Below are positions 6,993-12,804 of a DNA stretch of 14,721 bases, one piece after another. The notes under the pieces were generated by a model that made no database searches, was not told where the DNA came from, and saw only the letters and a program-made list of their open reading frames with translations. Origin of the DNA: AC-32 sp046726435 (GTDB lineage: Bacteria > Actinomycetota > Thermoleophilia > Gaiellales > Gaiellaceae); assembly GCA_046726435.1 (NCBI GenBank), contig JBKPAM010000040.1:1-14721 (forward strand). Direction: 5' to 3'. Made by a program: the position numbers and the translations under genes. Numbering within the stretch: the first letter of the stretch is position 1; every line of letters begins with the position of its first letter.

Positions 6993-7193
6993 ATGGCCTA
7001 CGCACCTGCACGAACACGATCGCGGCCGGGATTCAGCCTGCTCGCTGTCGTCTACCTGGCGATCGGCGGCATCGTCTCGGCCACGCACCACTACTGGACC
7101 AACGTCGATACCGCCAAGCAGATCATCTCGGGCATGCTCGCCGTGATTTTCTGGCCGCTCGTCCTGCTCGGAGTCAGCCTCCATATCCACTGA
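6993..7193 (+). CDS. Small two-helix membrane protein, unknown function
   Basis: A 66-residue protein: a basic N-terminus (ARTRSRPG), a first membrane helix (FSLLAVVYLAIGGIVSA, about 14-30), a short polar loop with HHYW and DTAKQI, and a second helix (GMLAVIFWPLVLLGVSL, about 47-63). This gives an N-in/C-in hairpin. The start is supported by AAGGAGGGG upstream of the ATG, and the gene begins 27 bases after the transporter stop in the same direction, so it is probably the last gene of the operon. It could be an accessory subunit of the MMPL transporter, but short membrane proteins of this kind are common in actinobacteria and no named family is recognised. The reading frame is convincing; the function is not known. 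Confidence 0.65.
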   Translation: MAYAPARTRSRPGFSLLAVVYLAIGGIVSATHHYWTNVDTAKQIISGMLAVIFWPLVLLGVSLHIH

Positions 7194-7220
7194 TCAAGCC
7201 GCCTAGCCGCAGGCCAAGTT

Positions 7221-7247
7221 GCGCCGGGGCCCCTCCGTCTCCGGCGC
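7221..7247 (+). terminator. Hairpin downstream of the transporter operon (possible terminator)
   Basis: GCGCCGG (7221-7227) pairs with CCGGCGC (7241-7247) around a 13-base loop, 27 bases after the stop of the last operon gene and between convergent genes. There is no T-run, so it would be a weak or factor-assisted terminator; it could serve both strands. Confidence 0.3.
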
Positions 7248-7318
7248 GAACGTCCTGGGCTGCGATTACGGCGGCGTCGAAATCGGCCAGCAATCAATGT
7301 GGTGAGGCAGGGCGGCCG

Positions 7319-7558
7319 TCATGACACGGCCGCGCTGAAGATGTCCGGCACGTCGGCCCGCGCGAAGGGATGGCGGCAGGCCTCGAGCGCTTCCGCAGGT
7401 GTCGCGGCAGCGATGCTGGCGACCTTCTCGCCCTGCGCGCTCGCCACATCGACAAGGTAGCGAGCCTCCGCCGAGGGGGAGAGATAGAGCGTGACCGTTC
7501 CGGCACTTCCAGCGAGGCGGCGCGTGTCGACCTCGTGGGTGGTGTATGCGCGGTACAT
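7319..7558 (-). CDS. Hypothetical protein, 79 residues
   Basis: This short protein begins MYRAYTTHEVDTRRLAG and continues with a mixed alpha/beta-looking sequence (TVTLYLSPSAEARYLVDVAS, then AATPAEALEACRHPFA). Composition is balanced, with no membrane helix, signal peptide or cysteine pattern (one Cys). The frame is preferred over the overlapping 99-residue minus-strand frame (7294-7593), which is Arg/Ser/Pro-rich like a shadow. The ATG at 7558 has an AGGA ten bases upstream. It stands alone, convergent with the transporter operon and about 250 bases downstream of the next minus-strand gene, with an 11-bp tandem repeat in its upstream region (7611-7632) that suggests dedicated control. The function is not recognised. 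Confidence 0.6.
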   Translation of the reverse strand: MYRAYTTHEVDTRRLAGSAGTVTLYLSPSAEARYLVDVASAQGEKVASIAAATPAEALEACRHPFARADVPDIFSAAVS

Positions 7559-7610
7559 GCGATGCGTCCTGTGTCTCGTTTCTCCGTCGCCACGAGTAGA
7601 GCAGGCGCCG

Positions 7611-7632
7611 CTGACGTTTCACTGACGTTTCA
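7611..7632 (-). promoter_or_regulatory. Perfect 11-bp tandem repeat upstream of the 79-residue protein gene
   Basis: CTGACGTTTCA occurs twice head-to-tail (7611-7621 and 7622-7632), 53 bases upstream of the start codon at 7558. One helical turn per unit puts both units on the same face of DNA, as in the direct-repeat operators of PhoB/OmpR-family response regulators. The regulator is unknown and no -10/-35 pair is clear. Confidence 0.35.
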
Positions 7633-7812
7633 CGGTCATGGTCCTGACGCCGGTCGGGAGCGCCACAGCGGCGGGCCGGGCCTTCTCCTTCGGCACAGGG
7701 TTTCCGGCCGCGAAGGCATCTGTACTGTGGGGAAGTCGGGCGGGGAGTGCGCCGGGCGACTAGCGGTCTAGGCTCCCGGGCGCGCCCGGCTCCCCCACTA
7801 CGCGGGCGACGG

Positions 7813-8478
7813 TTACGCGACCGGTGCTTCGCGGTAGCCGGAAGCGACGAGCTCCTCGTACTCCGGGTGGCGCTCGATGTAGTGCGCGATGAACGGGCAG
7901 AGCGGGACGACGGCGAGACCCTTGCGGCGGGCGTCCTCCAGCACGGCCTCCGCCAGCCGGCTGCCGCAGCCCTGGCCCTGGCAGGACTCATCGACCTCGG
8001 TGTGCGTGAACGCGATGCGCCCGTCGCGGCGGTGGTAGGCGGCGAGGCCGATCAGGCGTCCGTCGAGGCGCAGCTCGTAGCGGCTCGCCTCCGGGGCGTC
8101 GACCACCTCGGCCTCGGCAACCGAGCCGACCGCCTCATCGAGCTCGTCGGTTCCGCGGAAGTACTCGACCAGCTGCCCCGCTGCGTCGGACTCGCGGGCG
8201 TCGCGGTGCGCGACGAACCTCCGGCGGTGGGCGGCGGCGAACCGCCACGGCTCGCGCTCGCGCAGGTGCGCGAAGATCTCCCGCGTCCCGCGAAAGACCC
8301 GACCGTCCTCGGTCTCGAGCACGGGGGTCCGGTCGGTACCGGTCAGGCCGCGCAGGATCTCGCGCTCCGGCGGCCATGGCTCGACCTGCCGTGCGACGAA
8401 GTCGATCCCGAGCTCCGTCAGCACCTCCCGCACCGCCGAGGAGAAGGGACACCACTCTGTCTGGTAGAGCGTCAGCAC
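7813..8478 (-). CDS. Glutaredoxin-like domain fused to YjdJ-type GNAT acetyltransferase
   Basis: A 221-residue fusion. Residues 1-75 form a glutaredoxin/GST-N-like thioredoxin fold: LTLYQTEWCPFSS with a monothiol CPFS site (Cys10, Ser13), the cis-proline stretch RTPVL (50-54) and a closing helix. A basic linker (about 79-110) leads to residues 125-215, which match the small YjdJ/NATD1 class of GNAT proteins: YELRLDGRLIGLAAY, then HTEVDESCQGQGCGSRLAE with the acetyl-CoA pyrophosphate loop (QGQGCGS, 167-173), then VVPLCPFIAHYIERHPEY. The GNAT part should bind acetyl-CoA; its acceptor is unknown in this class. The start is GTG at 8478, four bases after the stop of the Fe-S gene, so translation is coupled. 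In E. coli yjdI and yjdJ are neighbours; the same pair occurs here, each with an added domain. Confidence 0.85.
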   Translation of the reverse strand: MLTLYQTEWCPFSSAVREVLTELGIDFVARQVEPWPPEREILRGLTGTDRTPVLETEDGRVFRGTREIFAHLREREPWRFAAAHRRRFVAHRDARESDAAGQLVEYFRGTDELDEAVGSVAEAEVVDAPEASRYELRLDGRLIGLAAYHRRDGRIAFTHTEVDESCQGQGCGSRLAEAVLEDARRKGLAVVPLCPFIAHYIERHPEYEELVASGYREAPVA

Positions 8479-8482
8479 GGCG

Positions 8483-8914
8483 TCAACTGCGGAAGCCGAT
8501 CTCCCGGTGCGTGCCGTCGCAGAACGGCTTGTTGCCCGAGCCGCCGCAGCGGCAGAGCGCGGCCCGCTCGCCTTCGTAGAGAAGATTTCCCTCGGCGTCG
8601 ACGACCCTCACACCGCCGGAAACGAGCAAGGGGCCGTCCTTCGAGGCGCGCAGCTGGGACGGCCGCAGCCGCCTGACCGGAGCAGCACCGGGCCGCCGCG
8701 TGCGCAGGGCGCCCGAAGGGCAGCGTGCGACCGCGTCCTCGACCTCCTCCGCGGTCGCCGCGTCGACGTCGATCCAGGGCCGCCGGGCTTCGTCGAAGAC
8801 CTCCGGCAGCGAGGTCACGCAGTAGCGCGAGTGGAAGCAGAGGCGCGGCTCCCACTCGACCACGATCTCGTCGGTTGCGTACTCCTTCGTCCGGCGGTCC
8901 CGCGTGGAGCTCAC
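8483..8914 (-). CDS. YjdI-type [4Fe-4S] domain fused to CDGSH iron-sulfur domain
   Basis: A 143-residue protein with two Fe-S modules. Residues 15-72 match the YjdI mono-cluster family: IVVEWEPRLCFHSRYCVTSL with Cys26 and Cys32, PWIDVDAATAEEV, and the CPSGAL end with Cys65. After an Arg/Pro-rich linker, residues about 90-140 form a CDGSH (mitoNEET-like) domain: GPLLVSGGVRVVDAEG, then CRCGGSGNKPFCDGTH, giving the Cys3His ligand set (Cys121, Cys123, Cys132, His136) for a [2Fe-2S] cluster. Both modules bind labile or redox-active clusters, so electron or cluster transfer is a reasonable guess. The GTG at 8914 has no Shine-Dalgarno sequence, but TAACGT lies six bases upstream. It follows the reductase gene by 28 bases and precedes the glutaredoxin-acetyltransferase gene by four. 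The domain assignment is firm; the role is inferred. Confidence 0.9.
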   Translation of the reverse strand: MSSTRDRRTKEYATDEIVVEWEPRLCFHSRYCVTSLPEVFDEARRPWIDVDAATAEEVEDAVARCPSGALRTRRPGAAPVRRLRPSQLRASKDGPLLVSGGVRVVDAEGNLLYEGERAALCRCGGSGNKPFCDGTHREIGFRS

Positions 8915-8920
8915 CGCCGG

Positions 8921-8926
8921 ACGTTA
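8921..8926 (-). promoter_or_regulatory. Possible leaderless -10 element for the Fe-S/acetyltransferase gene pair
   Basis: TAACGT on the minus strand (8926-8921) fits TANNNT and ends six bases before the GTG at 8914. No good -35 is present (GCGCTA at 17 bases). If real, the pair can be expressed separately from the reductase gene upstream. Confidence 0.3.
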
Positions 8927-8942
8927 GCTGTGCAACGAGGGG

Positions 8943-9539
8943 CTAGCGCGTCTCGGGGACGTAGGTGGCGAGGATCGCGCCGTTGGCGGCGATCTTGCCG
9001 TCGGCGAGCCGCAGCTGCCGGAGCACCCCGTCGTCGCGGAAGATGCGCTTGCCGCCGCCGAGCACGACCGGGTCGATCATCAGGCGGAGCTCGTCGACGA
9101 GGTCGTGCTCGATCAGCGTCTGGACGAGCTGGGTGCTGCCGATCACATGCACGTCGCCGCCCTCCTCCTGCTTCAGCGCGGCGACCGCCTGGCTGACATC
9201 GCCCTGGAGCAGCTTCGAGTTCTGCCACTCGAGCGGCTCGCTCAGCGTGGTCGAGGCGACGTACTTCGGCTTCGTGTTCAGCGGCTCGGCGACCACCTGT
9301 TCCTCCTCGGGGGCGTTCGGCCAGTACGCCGCGAAGATCTCGTAGGTGTGGCGCCCGAGCAGGAACCCGCCAGCCTCGACGATGCCGCCGAGCACCCACT
9401 GCATGGGAAGATCTTCCTCCATGTAGCGCATGTGCCAGCCGCCGTGCGCGAACCCGCCGCTCGGGTCCTCCTCGGCGCCGCCGGGCGCCTGCATGACGCC
9501 GTCGAGGCTCATGAACTCGTTGACGATCACCTTGCGCAT
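8943..9539 (-). CDS. Dihydrofolate reductase family protein (RibD C-terminal fold)
   Basis: A 198-residue protein of the DHFR/RibD-C superfamily, NADPH-dependent reductases. It opens with the typical strand and loop MRKVIVNEFMSLDGVMQAPG, has GGFLLGRHTYEIFAAYWP (helix with the GRxTYE signature, about 57-75), KYVASTTL, the nucleotide-binding block GDVHVIGSTQLVQTLIEHDL, and DELRLMIDPVVLGGGKRIF near the end. These are the standard landmarks of the many actinobacterial dihydrofolate-reductase-like proteins, most without a known substrate; true folate reduction is not implied. The ATG at 9539 is set by AGGAG seven bases upstream; the longer frame to 9713 would overlap the divergent gene at 9703. 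It is likely the first gene of a three-gene minus-strand run, although the Fe-S gene may have its own promoter. Confidence 0.9.
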   Translation of the reverse strand: MRKVIVNEFMSLDGVMQAPGGAEEDPSGGFAHGGWHMRYMEEDLPMQWVLGGIVEAGGFLLGRHTYEIFAAYWPNAPEEEQVVAEPLNTKPKYVASTTLSEPLEWQNSKLLQGDVSQAVAALKQEEGGDVHVIGSTQLVQTLIEHDLVDELRLMIDPVVLGGGKRIFRDDGVLRQLRLADGKIAANGAILATYVPETR

Positions 9540-9702
9540 CCCGTTCTCCTCGCCTTCGTTGGGTCGGTCCGAGAGATCAGACCACCGCGCGCGCTCGAAC
9601 TCATCGTCGCGGCCTGCACTATGCCCGAGATGCCGTTGGCGATCGACCATCTCCGAGTCGACCAGCCGGTAACGCTTTCGTCGCCCGAGGACAGTTACGG
9701 GT

Positions 9703-10019
9703 ATGACGGACATTCTCGATCGCCACGCAGCCGAGGGGCGATTCCGGGAGGCATGGGAGTGCTACTGGGTCGACACGGTCCACAGGCACGACGCGGCCGC
9801 CGCCCGGCGCGCGCACACCGAGCTGAAGCGCCTGCTCGCCCACAACACATGGAGGCGCCGGCGGGCGCATCCGAGAACTGGATTCCCACGCCGCTGCCGG
9901 CGGTCCCGGTCGTGGTCTACGCACACGACGGCGGGCTCGAGCGGGTGCGCGCGAGCTACCGGCAAGCCGCCGCAGGCGACATCCGTAACCTCGCCCAGAG
10001 CTGCCGGGCGAACAGATAG
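9703..10019 (+). pseudogene. Frameshifted small hypothetical gene
   Basis: From the ATG at 9703 the frame gives a protein-like start (MTDILDRHAAEGRFREAWEC, then HRHDAAAARRAHTELKRLL) and then, from about 9850, turns into Arg/Ser-rich sequence typical of a wrong frame. In the next frame the sequence resumes sensibly from about 9849 (MEAPAGASENWIPTP, then VVVYAHDGGLERVRASYRQA) and stops at 10019. Adding one base near 9846-9849 would join the halves into one protein of about 105 residues. This looks like a one-base deletion: a real pseudogene, a sequencing error, or less likely recoding. Two separate genes are possible, because the second part happens to begin with ATG. The stop is seven bases from the stop of the convergent antiporter gene. 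A weak AGGA lies 11 bases before the first ATG. Function unknown. Confidence 0.55.
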
Positions 10020-10026
10020 CCGAGTC

Positions 10027-11940
10027 TCAGGTGACGGGCCGCGGGCGCAGGGTCGCCCGCGCCCCGGCCAGGTGGACGGCCGCCGACAGCGAGGCGATGT
10101 CGTACGCGCCGTAGTGGCGCCGGCCGTTGATGAAGAACGTAGGCGTGCCCGAAACTCCGCTCAGGTCGGCGCTGTCGACGTCCTCGGCGACGCGCATGGC
10201 GCCGGTGTGCCCGCGGAGGTCGTCGGTGAAGCGCTCGACGTCGAGGCCCAGCTGCTCGGCGTACGCAATCAAGTCGCGCGGTCGAAGGGCGTCCTGATGA
10301 GCGAAGAGGAGGTCGTGCATCTCCCAGAACGCGCCCTGCTCCGAGGCCGCCTCTGCCGCCTCCGCCGCCAGCTGGGCGTTGGGATGCACGTCGTTCAGTG
10401 GCAGGTGCCTCCAGACGTAGCGGACGTCGCCGAACTCCTGGAGGAGCTCGCGCACCACGGGCTCGGCGCGGCCGCAGTACGGGCACTCGAAGTCGCCGTA
10501 CTCGACCACCGTGACCGGCGCGTCGACCGGCCCGCGGTAGTGGTCCCGCTCGGGGTCGACGTCCAGGTAGAGGTCGACGAGCGGTTCGGACGGGCCGAGC
10601 AGGGCTCGGATCCGCAGCCGCCGCGGAAGGCGTGCCGTCGCGCGGAACAGCAGCCATGTGATCAGTGACGCGCTCAGGGCGGCCGCGAGGATGCCGACCT
10701 TGGCTTCTTCGAGCCGCGAGCCGTCGAAGGCGAGCGTCGCGACAAGCAGCGCGATGGTGAAGCCGACTCCCGCGATCGTGCCGCCTCCCGCGACCGCGGC
10801 CCAGCCGACCGGCGGGCGCAGCCGGCCGCGGCTCAGGCGCGTCAGCAGCCACGAGCTCCCGGTGATCCCGACCGGCTTGCCCACGACGTAGCCGAAGAGG
10901 ATCCCGAGCGTGATCGGCGAGGAGAAGGCCCTCGCGAGGAAGGCGCCGTCGATCGCGATGCCGGCGTTCGCAAGCGCGAAGACCGGCACGATCGCGTAGC
11001 TCGTCCAGGGGTGCAGCAGCTGTTGGAGGCGCTCGTTCGCGGAGGTCGCCGAGCGGAGCTCGATTCGTGCGGCGCGCGCGAGCTCCGCCGTGGGCTGCTC
11101 GCGGAACTCCCGGAACCGCTCCGTCACGCGCTCGAGCTCGGAGCGCGGCGCGGGATACGCCCACGTCAGAAGGCCCAGCACCAAACCGACCACGACCGGC
11201 TCGATCCCCGACTTGAGCAACGCGACCCACGCGGCCGTCCCGAGGGTCGCGAAAGCGAGGCCTGCGGGAACCTTGAAGACGCGCGCGACGAGCATCCCTC
11301 CGAGGAAGGCCACCGCGACCAGCAGCGGGATCCAGTGGAGCGTCTCCGTGTAGACGGTCGCGATCACGACGACCGCGACGATGTCGTCGACGACGACCAC
11401 CGTGAGCATGAACGCCCGCAGGCGGTCGGGAAAGCGCGGACCGACGAGCGCCAGTAGGCCCAGCGCGAACGCAGTGTCGGTGGACATCGCGATCCCCCAG
11501 CCGCCCGCCGTGCCGCGTCCCACGTTGAAGGCGAGGTAGATCCCGACCGAGACCGCGACGCCGCTCACCCCGGCCAGCAGGGGCAACGCGAACCGCCGCC
11601 GCTCGCGCAACTCGCCGAGGTCGAACTCGCGCCGCGCCTCAAGGCCGACGACGAGGAAGAAGATCGTCATCAGTCCGCTGTTGATCCAGCCGCGCAGGTC
11701 GAGGACGACGCCGGAGCCGCCGACCGTGATCGAGAGGATCGTCGTCCACACCCGCTCGTAGGACGACTCGTCGATGTTCGCCCACACGAGGGCGGACACG
11801 GTGGCCGCGAGCAGCACCGCGGCCCCGCCGGTCTCGGTGCGCAGGAACTCGCGCAGCGGAGTCTGGGCGCTCCGCGCCCACGCGGTCGTTCCCGAGAAGG
11901 CGGACGGCAGCGCGAACCGATTGCCGGGCATCGAGGTCAT
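10027..11940 (-). CDS. nhaA: Na+/H+ antiporter NhaA fused to a C-terminal DsbA-like thioredoxin domain
   Basis: A 637-residue fusion. Residues about 25-435 are NhaA, the electrogenic Na+(Li+)/H+ antiporter: WINSGLMTIFFLVVGLEARR (85-104), MSTDTAFALG with Asp155, and the transport-site pair in TVVVVDDIVAVV (Asp185-Asp186, matching Asp163-Asp164 of the E. coli protein), followed by further helices including GGGTIAGVGFTIAL. Residues about 455-637 are a DsbA/thioredoxin fold: VTVVEYGDFECPYCGRAEP with CPYC at 486-489, the long helical insert, and the cis-proline GTPTFFING. The ATG at 11940 has GGGGGAG six bases upstream; an in-frame extension to 12084 would run into the divergent PHP gene. This NhaA-DsbA fusion is known in actinobacteria. 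The thioredoxin domain has no signal peptide of its own, so its side of the membrane depends on the last NhaA helix. Confidence 0.93.
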   Translation of the reverse strand: MTSMPGNRFALPSAFSGTTAWARSAQTPLREFLRTETGGAAVLLAATVSALVWANIDESSYERVWTTILSITVGGSGVVLDLRGWINSGLMTIFFLVVGLEARREFDLGELRERRRFALPLLAGVSGVAVSVGIYLAFNVGRGTAGGWGIAMSTDTAFALGLLALVGPRFPDRLRAFMLTVVVVDDIVAVVVIATVYTETLHWIPLLVAVAFLGGMLVARVFKVPAGLAFATLGTAAWVALLKSGIEPVVVGLVLGLLTWAYPAPRSELERVTERFREFREQPTAELARAARIELRSATSANERLQQLLHPWTSYAIVPVFALANAGIAIDGAFLARAFSSPITLGILFGYVVGKPVGITGSSWLLTRLSRGRLRPPVGWAAVAGGGTIAGVGFTIALLVATLAFDGSRLEEAKVGILAAALSASLITWLLFRATARLPRRLRIRALLGPSEPLVDLYLDVDPERDHYRGPVDAPVTVVEYGDFECPYCGRAEPVVRELLQEFGDVRYVWRHLPLNDVHPNAQLAAEAAEAASEQGAFWEMHDLLFAHQDALRPRDLIAYAEQLGLDVERFTDDLRGHTGAMRVAEDVDSADLSGVSGTPTFFINGRRHYGAYDIASLSAAVHLAGARATLRPRPVT

Positions 11941-11989
11941 CTTCGCTCCCCCGGCGGTGTCGCTGTCACCACCGTGTTTCGGGTTCGTC

Positions 11990-12003
11990 ACCGGACCGGT
12001 CAA
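11990..12003 (-). promoter_or_regulatory. Palindrome overlapping a -35-like box in the divergent intergenic region
   Basis: ACCGG-A-CCGGT (11990-12000) overlaps TTGACC on the minus strand (12003-11998; five of six matches to TTGACA), about 60 bases upstream of the antiporter start. No TANNNT is found at 16-18 bases, so the promoter is weakly supported. The palindrome could be an operator serving the antiporter and the divergent PHP gene. Confidence 0.22.
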
Positions 12004-12037
12004 CGGAAGAGGCTCGGCTGCGGCGAAGTTGGCCACG

Positions 12038-12775
12038 ATGCCCGGCTCGACGGCGCCTCTCCTCTGTGAGCTGCACGCGCACACGACCTTCAGCGACGGT
12101 GAGCTGACTCCCCGGGAGCTAGTCGACCTCTACGGCACGGCGGGCTTCGACGTCCTTGCGATCACCGACCACGTTTGCCGCGCGACCGGGCCGCGCGGCG
12201 GCGCGCGCTCCGTCTGCGCCGCCGACCACGGGCGCTACCTCGCCGTGGTCGACGGGGAGGCCGAGCGCGCGCGACACGTCTACGGGCTGCTCGTGATTCC
12301 CGGCCTCGAGCTGACGTGCCAGGACGCGGACCCGAGGCGATCAGCGCATGCGGTCGCGGTCGGACTGCGCTCGTGGGCCTGCGTCGACGGCGGCCTCGAC
12401 TCCGCGCTGGAGACGGCGCGCGCGGCGGGAGCGGCCCTCATCGCGGCCCACCCGTACACGCTGCAGGCGACGAGGAGGGCTCCGCGGACGACGGCCAGGT
12501 TCGCGGAGGAGCGCGAGTGGGCCCGCGGGGCCGTCGATCGGTTCGAGCTCTGCAATCGCCACGACTTTTTCGCCTGGGTCGCCGAGGAGCGTTTGCCCGT
12601 GGTTGCGACCGGCGACTTCCACCGGCCCGAACACCTCGCGACCTGGAAGACGCTGCTGCCCTGTGCGAAGGACGAGGATTCGGTGGTCGACTACCTGCGC
12701 TCGGGACAGGAGGTTACGCTCGTCCGGCTCGACCCGGCGGCCGTCGACGCGCGGCGGCCCGCGAGAGCGGCCTGA
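12038..12775 (+). CDS. PHP-domain metal-dependent phosphoesterase
   Basis: A 245-residue single-domain PHP protein, a trimetal-type hydrolase fold seen in histidinol phosphatases, polymerase PHP domains and the RNase AM/YciV class. Metal-site residues are in place: CELHAHTTFSDGELTP with His13, His15 and Asp20, the ITDH motif with His45, PGLELT with Glu91, the SAHAVAVG block with His104, AAHPYT with His138, and the terminal ATGDFHRPEH with an Asp-x-His pair. The pattern is complete, so the enzyme should be active; whether it cleaves a phosphomonoester, nucleotide or oligonucleotide is unknown. The ATG at 12038 is chosen because upstream in-frame codons run into the antiporter's control region; no clear Shine-Dalgarno sequence is seen. 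It is transcribed away from the antiporter and ends 29 bases before the CHAD gene, so it may share a transcript with it. Confidence 0.85.
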   Translation: MPGSTAPLLCELHAHTTFSDGELTPRELVDLYGTAGFDVLAITDHVCRATGPRGGARSVCAADHGRYLAVVDGEAERARHVYGLLVIPGLELTCQDADPRRSAHAVAVGLRSWACVDGGLDSALETARAAGAALIAAHPYTLQATRRAPRTTARFAEEREWARGAVDRFELCNRHDFFAWVAEERLPVVATGDFHRPEHLATWKTLLPCAKDEDSVVDYLRSGQEVTLVRLDPAAVDARRPARAA

Positions 12776-12791
12776 GCACAGATCGATCGCA

Positions 12792-12797
12792 TACGAT
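12792..12797 (+). promoter_or_regulatory. Leaderless -10 element of the CHAD gene
   Basis: TACGAT (fits TANNNT) ends seven bases before the GTG at 12805, the spacing expected when transcription starts at the start codon. It also lies in a short inverted repeat, CGATCG-CATA-CGATCG (12784-12799). No -35 match is seen. The arrangement supports the GTG start, which has no Shine-Dalgarno sequence. Confidence 0.4.
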
Positions 12798-12804
12798 CGG
12801 CCTC

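Noticed and set aside
5505..7190. 561-residue open frame on the minus strand opposite the transporter
   Set aside because: Asp/Glu/Arg/Gln-rich sequence with no fold-like pattern; it is the antisense shadow that high-GC codon use produces, and the plus strand encodes a clear MMPL protein.
7776..7789. Perfect 14-bp palindrome CCGGGCGCGCCCGG downstream of the minus-strand gene end
   Set aside because: No T-run follows on either strand and G/C-only palindromes are expected in such DNA; not called a terminator.
7747..8676. 309-residue plus-strand frame opposite the glutaredoxin-acetyltransferase gene
   Set aside because: Antisense of two genes with intact motifs; no recognisable domain.
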